A DNA stretch of 64,000 bases. It comes from Terrimonas_A sp051954695. Its GTDB lineage: Bacteria > Bacteroidota > Bacteroidia > Chitinophagales > Chitinophagaceae. Below, piece after piece: positions 8,326 to 15,418 of this stretch (positions are counted from its first letter, which is position 1; each line of letters opens with the position of its first letter). The stretch spans positions 1 through 64,000 of the forward strand of contig JBQCHL010000006.1 of assembly GCA_051954695.1 (NCBI GenBank), in the 5' to 3' direction. Under the pieces are notes generated by a model that saw only the letters and a program-made list of their open reading frames with translations, made no database searches and had not been told where the DNA came from. A program made the translations under genes and the position numbers.

Positions 8326-8991
8326 TTATAATGATTTATATTTTTCGTATACTTCTTTAAGAGATTTTCCTTGCAGCAATTCCTTTCTTGAAAGATTCTC
8401 ACTGCTTGCTTTTTCTTTAGCCTTTTCGAAGAACTGAAGCTCTGCCTTCTGCGGTATCACTACCACTCCATCAAAATCCGCGAATACAATATCACCAGGG
8501 TAAACCAGTACATCACCACATTTTACAGGTACATCGTATGCTGTTACTATTGCCCTGCCTTTTGAGTCAAGCGGTCGTATGCCGGTATAATACACGGGGA
8601 ACTGCATATCCATGATCCGTACACAATCCCTGATCTGGCTGTCTACCACTGTACCAACCGCACCGTTCCGTTTAGCAACTGTCGACATCAACTCACCCCA
8701 GGGAGCATTGGTACCGGAATGATCGGTGGAATGGATCACAACATCTCCTTTCTTTAGTGAGTCCATCATCTCAATTTCCACTCCATAGGGATGATCGCTT
8801 ATATGGTCTGTTTCCATCCAGCGCACCGTTCTGGCTCTCCCAACAAATCCGCAGTTCTTTGGATCGGGCAATAAAGGCCTTAAGCGGTGATGCATTGCCT
8901 GGTTACGATAACCGAGTTCATCCAGTATATCACAAACAACAGGGACGTACAGTTCTTCTTTCAGTTGGCGGAATAGTTCTTCGTCATTCAT
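8326..8991 (-). CDS. RraA/HMG-aldolase-like family protein
   Basis: A 221-residue protein of the RraA family, which holds both RNase E inhibitors and metal-dependent 4-hydroxy-4-methyl-2-oxoglutarate or oxaloacetate aldolases. The conserved active-site block is present: GELMSTVAKRNG followed by GTVVDSQIRD, where the final R-D pair binds substrate and metal. VYPGDIVFADFDGVVVIP is the family's late motif. RNase E control is unlikely for a gene inside a catabolic operon, so an aldolase or decarboxylase acting on a keto-acid intermediate is more probable (inference). It is 43 bp from the DHDPS-family gene, the widest gap in the operon. Confidence 0.87.
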   Translation of the reverse strand: MNDEELFRQLKEELYVPVVCDILDELGYRNQAMHHRLRPLLPDPKNCGFVGRARTVRWMETDHISDHPYGVEIEMMDSLKKGDVVIHSTDHSGTNAPWGELMSTVAKRNGAVGTVVDSQIRDCVRIMDMQFPVYYTGIRPLDSKGRAIVTAYDVPVKCGDVLVYPGDIVFADFDGVVVIPQKAELQFFEKAKEKASSENLSRKELLQGKSLKEVYEKYKSL

Positions 8992-9034
8992 AAAAAGTCT
9001 CTTGCATGTTATACAGTAAACAACAAACCTTCTC

Positions 9035-9952
9035 TTATTTCAAATTTCTCCCAACAACTGCCACCCTTTCATTCAGTTCCCGCGCAAATGCCTTTGTTGC
9101 TTTATCCGGAGCATAGGAAGCCTGTCTTACCTGGCTGCTTTTGAGTACACCGCGTGCAATCAGTAATTCTTTTTCTATGTAATGGAACAGTTCCATGTTT
9201 TGCAAAGAGAAAAATATCTGGGGCATCACTTTCTCAAACAGTTGGAATGCTGCGTCATTTGATCCAGCCTTGCGCAGTTCGAACACCTTTTGAAGAATAT
9301 CTGATACTCCCAGGCCAGGCATCACACCAGCGATACCCAATGGGATCAGTTCAAGCATATACAAACCACCCCACCCTTCCATAAGCCCTATACGGCCTCC
9401 GGTAGCTTTGAGGATCTCCTCAAACTTTGGAGCACATAAAGGTTCTTCCAGTTTGAGATATTTGAAATTAGGATGCTCGTCCATCAGTTCTTTAATGAGG
9501 CTTACGCTGATGGATGCTCCACCGGGATTAAAATCCTGCACCAGCACCGGCGTATTGGGCACCGCCGTAAAAAAGCCAGCGAGATATTCCTTGATAGATG
9601 CTTCGGGCAAACCAAAAATACGTGGCACTGCGAGTGAGATAACATCCGCTCCTGCATCAACATTGGCTTTCGCAAGGCGCGAAGCAATTTTTAAAGCAGG
9701 ATGATTGGATTGCGCAACGATCTTCATGCGTCCCTTTGATTGATCAACGGCAATCTTTACCACCTTTAACTTCTCTTCATCCGTTAATTTGTAAAATTCG
9801 CTTGCATAAGCAGGCAGGCAGGCACCCGTTAAACCATTTCCGACCGCAAATTCCACGAGTCCGCGCAATGCCTGTTCATCAATTTCTTCATCAGCAGTAA
9901 AAGGCGTTGGAATGATAGGTACGACGCCAGAAAGTTCAAGTCTGTTCTCCAT
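9035..9952 (-). CDS. DHDPS/N-acetylneuraminate lyase family aldolase
   Basis: A 305-residue (beta/alpha)8-barrel protein of the dihydrodipicolinate synthase family, class I aldolases or dehydratases that form a Schiff base with a keto acid. The N-terminal GVVPIIPTPFTADEEID and the lysine in KYLKLEEP (about residue 164) match the family. Two deviations are visible: the loop that normally reads GTTGE is CLPAYASEF, and the catalytic tyrosine of the YNxP motif is Phe (VQDFNPGG). It is therefore not a lysine-biosynthesis enzyme. A sugar-acid or other keto-acid aldolase/dehydratase is likely from the operon context. It abuts the EamA gene with a 1-bp gap. Confidence 0.88.
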   Translation of the reverse strand: MENRLELSGVVPIIPTPFTADEEIDEQALRGLVEFAVGNGLTGACLPAYASEFYKLTDEEKLKVVKIAVDQSKGRMKIVAQSNHPALKIASRLAKANVDAGADVISLAVPRIFGLPEASIKEYLAGFFTAVPNTPVLVQDFNPGGASISVSLIKELMDEHPNFKYLKLEEPLCAPKFEEILKATGGRIGLMEGWGGLYMLELIPLGIAGVMPGLGVSDILQKVFELRKAGSNDAAFQLFEKVMPQIFFSLQNMELFHYIEKELLIARGVLKSSQVRQASYAPDKATKAFARELNERVAVVGRNLK

Positions 9953-9953
9953 G

Positions 9954-10895
9954 TTATTGTTTTTGAATATCGGGTTCGTTAATCGAATTTGTTTGATCAG
10001 TATTCCTGTAGTCCATTATTGTTATTGCCAATGTGGAAATAAGTACCAGCAATCCACCTGCAATCGCCCAGTTGTTCAGTTTTTCTCCAAGCCAGATCGC
10101 TGCAACCGGCAGCCCCATGAAAGTGATCAGGTAATTGGATAAAGCCACCTGGATCGCATCCAGGTTTTTCAATGCCCGGAAGAACAGGATCATGGATAAG
10201 AAATTATGAAAGAAGGTCAGCAACAATAAGCCTGTCCAGGTTTGGTTGGTGAATGATGAGACCCTGCCAAACACATCAGGCTCATAATACAACACCAGCG
10301 GCGTCAGCAGCGTGATCAGTACGATATAGGTATAGAACACCATTTCCATTTCCGTATATCTCTCTGCCACTTTCTTGATGCCCACATTGTAATAAGCATT
10401 GCCGATGATCGCAAGAAATATCAGCAGGTTGCCGATCGCATAAGTGGAACCAAAGTTCATCTTCCTGAAATCGCCAAGTGAACACAATACCACACCGGCT
10501 ATCGCTATTATAAAACTGAGCCATCTTGTTTTATTCATTCGTTCTTTCAGCAACAAGAAAGCAAACACTGCGGTTATAACCGGAAGGGCCAGCGTCAATA
10601 TTGCTGCATTGCTGGCTTGCGAATATTGCGTTCCCCAGGTCATCAATACCTGCGCAGGAAAAGCACCAAGCAAAGCGAGTTGAACAAAAACCAGCATATC
10701 CTTTAACTGTTTGCCGGTTTTCCTGAAATCACGCACTACAAAAGGAAGAAGTAATAAAGTTGCCAGTAACATAGGTCCCCATACCGTCGCATAAGGCCCT
10801 ACCTGGTCCTGCGTCAGTTTGATACAGGTAAACTGTAAAGCCCACATCAGGTTACACAAGATCAGCAATGACCAGGATACAATGGCTTTCTTCAT
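9954..10895 (-). CDS. EamA/DMT-superfamily permease
   Basis: A 313-residue inner-membrane protein with about ten hydrophobic helices in two EamA halves (about residues 8-140 and 155-295). The first helix contains NLMWALQFTCIKL, and the loop after helix 4 reads TWGTQYSQASNAAIL, typical of the drug/metabolite transporter superfamily. It is embedded between aldolase and dehydratase genes (1-bp gap to one, 4-bp overlap with the other), so it most likely moves the sugar acid or a by-product of the pathway across the inner membrane. Direction of transport cannot be read from sequence. Confidence 0.88.
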   Translation of the reverse strand: MKKAIVSWSLLILCNLMWALQFTCIKLTQDQVGPYATVWGPMLLATLLLLPFVVRDFRKTGKQLKDMLVFVQLALLGAFPAQVLMTWGTQYSQASNAAILTLALPVITAVFAFLLLKERMNKTRWLSFIIAIAGVVLCSLGDFRKMNFGSTYAIGNLLIFLAIIGNAYYNVGIKKVAERYTEMEMVFYTYIVLITLLTPLVLYYEPDVFGRVSSFTNQTWTGLLLLTFFHNFLSMILFFRALKNLDAIQVALSNYLITFMGLPVAAIWLGEKLNNWAIAGGLLVLISTLAITIMDYRNTDQTNSINEPDIQKQ

Positions 10896-12031
10896 ATTTT
10901 TTCCTCCAGCACACGACCGGTAGCAAATTTTGCCATGGCCTTCTTATCGAGTTTTACACCAAGTCCTTCTCCCTGAGGAACTGCTACAGAACCGTTTTCA
11001 AATACCAGCGGCTCTTCTATCAGATCATCCTGCCTTACCAGTTCCCCAAACAGATCGGCAGGTAATGTACAATTGATGGAAGCTGCCGCGATATGCAGGG
11101 CCATTGTTTCCAGGATGCCTAGATCCACTTCAGAACCCCTCCAGCATTGCTTGCCTTCCAGGTTAGCGATCTCGGCCAGCAATAAAGAATTGTAGGCTGA
11201 ACCGTTGAAATTATATCCATCCGAAGCATCTTTCCTGACAAACGTGATGATGTCTCGGATATCCTGGGTATAAGGCAATGAAATATGACGATATAAGGGA
11301 ATGCCGAGATTCTTTTTCAGGTAAAGGAAACCTTCCACGTCTGCATGCAGGATCGGGTCTTCCAGTCCCAGCATGATCTCTTTCTCTACCCCTTCCATTA
11401 AACGCATGGTTGTTTCCACATCTGTCCAACGCTGATTAGGGTCGAGGATGATTTTGATGCCATCACCACATTTCTTTTTGATCTCATCAGTCCATAAACG
11501 AACAGGATCTTCATCTGAACATTTAAACTTGAAAGCTTTATGTCCTTTCTGCATGGCTTCATAGGCTTTTTGCGCAGCATCTTCAGGAGTGCGGCGGCCC
11601 GTCCAACCAAGACATTCTATCTTATCACGATAAGCTCCACCTAATAATTGATGAATAGGGATATGGAACAATTGTCCCAATGCATCCAGCACGGCTGTTT
11701 CAAAAGCTTCATAGATACGCTGATCATCAATGGGCAGCCTTCTCCAATTCAGTTTCAACACATCCTTTCCGGTAAATGTTTTTACAGCAGCCGCCAATGA
11801 AGGTTCGGATACGCTTCTATATGTTTCACCAATAGCAGTAATCCCATTTTTCAAACGCAGTTCCAGTATCCATTTTGATTGTACAGCAAAATCGGTCCAA
11901 CTATTGCCCGTAAGGAATTTCTTTGCAAATGCAGTGTCCTTATCCAATACGTTGGCTGAGTTGAGGCTGTCGGGCTTGGAAGGAACAACTACCTCGGTAG
12001 CGGTTATAGATTGAATGATGGTTGGGTTCAT
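10892..12031 (-). CDS. enolase-superfamily (mandelate racemase/muconate lactonizing) enzyme
   Basis: A 379-residue enzyme with the N-terminal capping domain (about 1-125) and the C-terminal barrel of the MR/MLE subgroup. Seen: the second-strand lysine motif FKFKCS (about residue 165, K-x-K), metal ligands in IILDPNQRW and GLEDPIL, and a following RHISLPYT. Members remove a proton next to a carboxylate, for instance as sugar-acid dehydratases (L-fuconate, galactonate, glucarate) or racemases. The third ligand and KxD dyad are not in their standard words, so the exact class is open. With SDR and FAH genes in the same operon, a sugar-acid dehydratase feeding a 2-keto-3-deoxy acid is the best reading. 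It overlaps both neighbours by 4 bp. Confidence 0.88.
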   Translation of the reverse strand: MNPTIIQSITATEVVVPSKPDSLNSANVLDKDTAFAKKFLTGNSWTDFAVQSKWILELRLKNGITAIGETYRSVSEPSLAAAVKTFTGKDVLKLNWRRLPIDDQRIYEAFETAVLDALGQLFHIPIHQLLGGAYRDKIECLGWTGRRTPEDAAQKAYEAMQKGHKAFKFKCSDEDPVRLWTDEIKKKCGDGIKIILDPNQRWTDVETTMRLMEGVEKEIMLGLEDPILHADVEGFLYLKKNLGIPLYRHISLPYTQDIRDIITFVRKDASDGYNFNGSAYNSLLLAEIANLEGKQCWRGSEVDLGILETMALHIAAASINCTLPADLFGELVRQDDLIEEPLVFENGSVAVPQGEGLGVKLDKKAMAKFATGRVLEEKI

Positions 12032-12987
12032 GACAGGTCTCCGCAGTTTTGTGGGTATTTAAGAGATAACTTCCGGATCTCGAAAGCGAATTCGTTGAAT
12101 AATTTTTCCCAGCGATGTGCTGATTCATTTGTATACGGGTAAAATCCTTTGGCATTGCTTACTCCTTTGGCACCTGCGGCAACCAGTTCTTCGATAAATT
12201 CAGGAGGAGTAGTGGCAGTATCCAGTTCAGGGAAAAGCCCCTTCATAACAGTAAGATAGGCTGGTATGCCTGTCAGGTCCATGAACCGGAAAGGGCCTGC
12301 GAAAGTGATCCAGTAACCAAAATCATTCCTGCAGGCCCGGTCGATATCTTCATAGGTGGCATAACCATTTTTTACCAGGAAGAATGCTTCACGCATCATG
12401 GCATACATCAGGCGATTGGTAATAAAGCCAGGTATATCTTTCTTTACCAGTGAAGGTTCTTTACCCCAGCCTGCTGCCAGTTCCATTACTTTCTCTGCGT
12501 ACACTATGGCAGATTGCTGACCACAGATCACTTCCAGAAAGCGAAGTACGTGTGCCGGTTCGCCCCAATGAATACCCAGCAGGCGTTCGGGGTAACGCAA
12601 CCCATCCTGCAGGATCGTTACGGGAATGGCAGAGGTATTGCTACCAATGATAGCTGTCGGTTTCAACACTTCCTCCAGTTGACGAAAGAGTTTCTTCTTT
12701 GCATCTATGTTCTCCGTAATCGATTCGATCACCAGCCCACAACCAGCAAGATCATTCGGTTTATCAGTGATCGTAAACCGGGATATCAGTTCTCCGGGTA
12801 AAGAAGTGGTCAACCCCTCATTATACATTTGCTGCAAAAATCCTTCGATCCTTTTTTTCGCTTCACCTGCTTTCTGCATATCCTGTATCAGCGAGATCAC
12901 TTCATGGCCGGATGCCAGCAGGCAGGTAGCAATGCTGCTGCCCATAAGGCCGAGGCCAACCGTTCCAAGCAGTTCCTTATTTGCCAT
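12028..12987 (-). CDS. 3-hydroxyacyl-CoA dehydrogenase-like / L-gulonate dehydrogenase-like protein
   Basis: A 319-residue NAD-dependent dehydrogenase with an N-terminal Rossmann fold (VGLGLMGSSIATCLLASG, about residues 8-25) and the helical C-terminal domain of the 3-hydroxyacyl-CoA dehydrogenase family (GFITNRLMYAMMREAF, about 190-205). SNTSAIPVT and the HWGEPAHVLRFLEVI block carry the expected catalytic Ser and His. The single-domain length and catabolic setting suit the L-gulonate 3-dehydrogenase (lambda-crystallin) branch, which oxidises a sugar acid, better than fatty-acid oxidation, as no thiolase or acyl-CoA gene is near. It overlaps RidA (11 bp) and the dehydratase gene (4 bp), indicating translational coupling. 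Confidence 0.88.
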   Translation of the reverse strand: MANKELLGTVGLGLMGSSIATCLLASGHEVISLIQDMQKAGEAKKRIEGFLQQMYNEGLTTSLPGELISRFTITDKPNDLAGCGLVIESITENIDAKKKLFRQLEEVLKPTAIIGSNTSAIPVTILQDGLRYPERLLGIHWGEPAHVLRFLEVICGQQSAIVYAEKVMELAAGWGKEPSLVKKDIPGFITNRLMYAMMREAFFLVKNGYATYEDIDRACRNDFGYWITFAGPFRFMDLTGIPAYLTVMKGLFPELDTATTPPEFIEELVAAGAKGVSNAKGFYPYTNESAHRWEKLFNEFAFEIRKLSLKYPQNCGDLS

Positions 12988-13399
12988 CAGCCGACTGTTT
13001 ATTACGTGAAGAATTTATTTTTGCTATCGCATCTATTTCAACTTTTATTCCATCACACAATACGGATTGCACAGTTGTTCTCGCCGGCAGTACACCTGAA
13101 AAAAAAGATGCATACACTGCATTGTAGCGGTCAAATTCATTGATATCGGTAAGATGTACAGTACACTTTACGATATCAGTCATTGTGCCACCTGCTGCTT
13201 CCACTATTTTTTTTACATGTAATAGAGTGAGGGTCGTTTCTTCTTCGATTGTTCCTCTTACTACTTCACCGGTAAGCAGGTCCAATGGCCCCTGTCCGCT
13301 TACAAACAACCAATCGTCGATCATCACTCCGGCAGAATAAGCGCCAGTGCTCACCAGTTTATCAGGATGTTTTATTTCTTTTTTCATTGCTTCAATCAT
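12977..13399 (-). CDS. RidA-family (YjgF/YER057c/UK114) deaminase
   Basis: A 140-residue protein of the Rid family, small trimers that hydrolyse reactive enamine/imine intermediates to ketones and ammonia. Family features: an N-terminal strand AYSAGVMIDDWLFVSGQGPLD, CTVHLTDINEFDRYNAVY and the catalytic Arg in LPARTTVQ near residue 105. Placement in a catabolic operon next to a creatininase-family amidohydrolase suggests it handles an enamine formed from a nitrogen-bearing substrate, or acts as a housekeeping quencher. The start codon overlaps the stop of the upstream gene (ATGA, 13396-13399). A second in-frame ATG four codons later is possible. Confidence 0.9.
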   Translation of the reverse strand: MIEAMKKEIKHPDKLVSTGAYSAGVMIDDWLFVSGQGPLDLLTGEVVRGTIEEETTLTLLHVKKIVEAAGGTMTDIVKCTVHLTDINEFDRYNAVYASFFSGVLPARTTVQSVLCDGIKVEIDAIAKINSSRNKQSADGK

Positions 13400-14187
13400 T
13401 TGGTGAGATCAGTAGAAAAAGGCCATGTTTTAAATGCGGTAGCAAAGCGGACCAGGGCGTCCACAGCATGTTTAAAAAGGAACTCCCCTTTTTCTGCTGT
13501 TCCCAATTGAGGTTCGCCGCTGCTGCCATTGCTGGAGATATAGCGGGTCTGCTTTACCATGGTTACGCCTTTGTATGGCTCATCATCTTCCCAGGGAATG
13601 TATCCGTTACTGGCTGGTCTTTTTGCCCGTTCAATGCTTTCAGGAAAAACTTTGTATGGATAAAGATGAAGCATTAGGCTTGTTTCATATTCGCAGGCAT
13701 GGCTCAAAGCCGGTGTAGCCATTTCCTTATTGCCGGCGAAATAATCGCTTGCCAGTTCCCAATAAGTAGCCATAGCAATATTCGGGTTCAGCACTCCATC
13801 ATACTTAGCTGATAAGATCGACAGCGCCTGACGGGCTGGTGTAATATTTCCGCCATGGCCATTCAATAAAATGATCCGCCTGAAACCATTGTCGAGAATG
13901 GAACCAACGAGATCTGCAAGGACCTGCGTATACAGGGCAGCAGATACACTCAGCGTTCCTCCTAGTGTAAGATGGTGATGGCTTGATCCAAATGGAAGCG
14001 TTGGGCAAAGCAGTATATCATTTTTGCAACGGGCTTCTGCTTCCTGTGCAACTGCAGTTACGAGGTCTGTATCAGTTGACACACTCAGGTGTGGGCCATG
14101 CTGCTCGATCGCTCCGATCGGAAGCAAAACCACCATGTTGTTCACCTGCTGGCTGATCTGGGAAGCACTGCTGTTAACGTAAAGCAT
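13396..14187 (-). CDS. creatininase-family amidohydrolase
   Basis: A 263-residue metal-dependent amidohydrolase of the creatininase family. The binuclear metal site is evident: LPIGAIEQHGPHLSVSTDTDL (E, H, D ligands, about residues 21-41), a later ILLNGHGGNI and HACEYETSLM. Members open cyclic amides or hydrolyse formamide groups, such as creatinine or the riboflavin/F420 intermediate FAPy. It is the first gene of the operon, downstream of the 19-bp motif at 14262-14280. Its presence with RidA hints that the substrate of this operon carries an amide or amine in addition to a sugar-acid part (inference). Confidence 0.88.
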   Translation of the reverse strand: MLYVNSSASQISQQVNNMVVLLPIGAIEQHGPHLSVSTDTDLVTAVAQEAEARCKNDILLCPTLPFGSSHHHLTLGGTLSVSAALYTQVLADLVGSILDNGFRRIILLNGHGGNITPARQALSILSAKYDGVLNPNIAMATYWELASDYFAGNKEMATPALSHACEYETSLMLHLYPYKVFPESIERAKRPASNGYIPWEDDEPYKGVTMVKQTRYISSNGSSGEPQLGTAEKGEFLFKHAVDALVRFATAFKTWPFSTDLTK

Positions 14188-14261
14188 AACTAATCGGTTG
14201 CTTTTTGAGAGTGAGTAAAATTAATTGGGAGTAAAAAAGAAAAATTCTCATTATCAATTTA

Positions 14262-14280
14262 ATTCGTATACTTTTTTAAC
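14262..14280 (-). promoter_or_regulatory. shared 19-bp motif, sugar-acid operon copy
   Basis: The forward strand reads ATTCGTATACTTTTTTAAC. The same word, with two or three changes, occurs before the DUF4091 operon (28193) and the SusC operon (39895). It lies 75 bp upstream of the first start codon (14187), close to the 69 and 68 bp of the other two, and in the same orientation relative to the gene. It is a likely activator-binding or promoter element of a common regulon. Confidence 0.7.
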
Positions 14281-14404
14281 AATTTCACAATATTGACTTA
14301 TAAGGGATAGATTTTAAATTCAACTTCATTTATAGCATGTTATGAACAGGCAAGAAAAATATTCCTGAAAAACTTTCATGTTAAATTTTAATTATTTCTT
14401 GTAC

Positions 14405-14423
14405 ATTCATATACTTTATTAGC
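14405..14423 (+). promoter_or_regulatory. degenerate copy of the shared motif before the araC gene
   Basis: Reads ATTCATATACTTTATTAGC, 16 of 19 positions equal to the copy at 14262-14280. It sits 42 bp before the AraC start codon and, relative to the gene, in the opposite orientation to the three operon copies. This would suit autoregulation by the AraC protein, but AT-rich sequence makes chance similarity possible. Confidence 0.4.
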
Positions 14424-14464
14424 AAAATAAAGCGCTCTATTTACCTTATTCGTTAAAATATTAT

Positions 14465-15340
14465 ATGAAAGCGAAACTGCACAAACTACCGGTTGACAGC
14501 GATGCTTCATTTCTGTTCAAAACATTAGACTGTAACTACTTTGGAAATCCCTGGCATTTTCATAAGGAGATTGAGCTGGTGTTGATCGCCAAAAGCAGTG
14601 GGACAAGGTTTATAGGTGACAACGTGAGCACTTTTGAAGATGGCGATCTATGCCTTATCGGATCGAATATACCACATCTTTACCGCAACAGTGAAGCGTA
14701 TTATGCCAAAAACAGCAAGCTGAAAGCAAAGTCCATTTTCATACATTTCACTCGTGATTTTTTAGGGAATCATTTTTTTGATGTTCCTGAAATGAAACAG
14801 GTAAATAAGTTGTTGCAAAAGCTTTCTCTCGCTGTAGAAATTCAGGGAGAAACAAAACAAGTGGTAACAGAAAGTTTACACAGGATGCTTGATGAAACGC
14901 CAGTGCAACGCCTGTTGTCCTTACTCGGTATCTTAACCAATCTCGCATACAGCAGTGAATTAAATCCGTTGCTATCTCCTGGTTTCTCTGCCAATACCAG
15001 TGGTGATTCAGAAAAGATCAACACGGCTTTCCAGTTCATCATGAAAAATTATACCAACCAGATCTACATTCACGACATCGCTACCAAACTGAACATGAGT
15101 GTACCGGCATTTTCCAGGTATTTCAAGCATCACACCAGGAAGACCTTTTCCGATTTTGTAACAGAGATCCGTATCGGCCACTCCTGCAAAATGCTGATGG
15201 AAGACGACTATAATATCTCTGAGATCAGCTACCAGAGCGGATTTGATAACCTTTCCAATTTTTACCGGCATTTCAAAAAAATAACCGGCGTTATCCCCAA
15301 AGAATACAGAAGCCGCTTTTTGAATACGGTAGATGATTGA
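14465..15340 (+). CDS. AraC-family transcriptional regulator
   Basis: A 291-residue regulator. The N-terminal half is a cupin-like sensor (WHFHKEIELVLI, then GDLCLIGSNIPHLYRN, about residues 25-75). The C-terminal 100 residues form the double helix-turn-helix of the AraC family: HDIATKLNMSVPAFSRYFK (about 201-219) and ISEISYQSGFDNLSNFYRHF (about 252-271), followed by the family-typical KKITGVIPKEYR. It is the only transcription factor gene between 6.6 and 39.8 kb and is divergent from the sugar-acid operon, so it is the best candidate to bind the 19-bp motif shared by the three operons (inference). The effector is probably a sugar or sugar acid from the locus. It ends at a bidirectional terminator. 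Confidence 0.92.
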   Translation: MKAKLHKLPVDSDASFLFKTLDCNYFGNPWHFHKEIELVLIAKSSGTRFIGDNVSTFEDGDLCLIGSNIPHLYRNSEAYYAKNSKLKAKSIFIHFTRDFLGNHFFDVPEMKQVNKLLQKLSLAVEIQGETKQVVTESLHRMLDETPVQRLLSLLGILTNLAYSSELNPLLSPGFSANTSGDSEKINTAFQFIMKNYTNQIYIHDIATKLNMSVPAFSRYFKHHTRKTFSDFVTEIRIGHSCKMLMEDDYNISEISYQSGFDNLSNFYRHFKKITGVIPKEYRSRFLNTVDD

Positions 15341-15360
15341 TCATTACATTCCTGAAATAA

Positions 15361-15393
15361 AAACAGGCTGCTCTTTAAAGAAACAGCCTGTTT
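15361..15393. terminator. bidirectional intrinsic terminator
   Basis: A perfect 10-bp stem AAACAGGCTG / CAGCCTGTTT with a 13-nt loop, followed by TATTTTTA on the forward strand and preceded by A-rich sequence that gives a T-tract on the reverse strand. It separates the convergent araC gene and the long reverse operon. Confidence 0.85.
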
Positions 15394-15418
15394 ATTTTTA
15401 TAACCTATCTATCACTGC

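Larger units (their letters stand above)
14188..14464. other. divergent control region, sugar-acid operon / araC gene
   Basis: A 277-bp AT-rich gap between divergent starts. It holds two copies of a shared motif: 14262-14280, read toward the reverse operon, and a weaker copy at 14405-14423 in front of the regulator gene. No perfect TAnnTTTG box is visible for either gene. No open reading frame is supported. Confidence 0.6.

Noticed and set aside
8344..8361. A near copy of the shared motif (CGTATACTTCTTTAAG) upstream of the SDR gene
   Set aside because: It lies inside the 3' end of the RraA-like gene and encodes KEVYEK in frame; it is at a different distance from the start, so codon content explains it.
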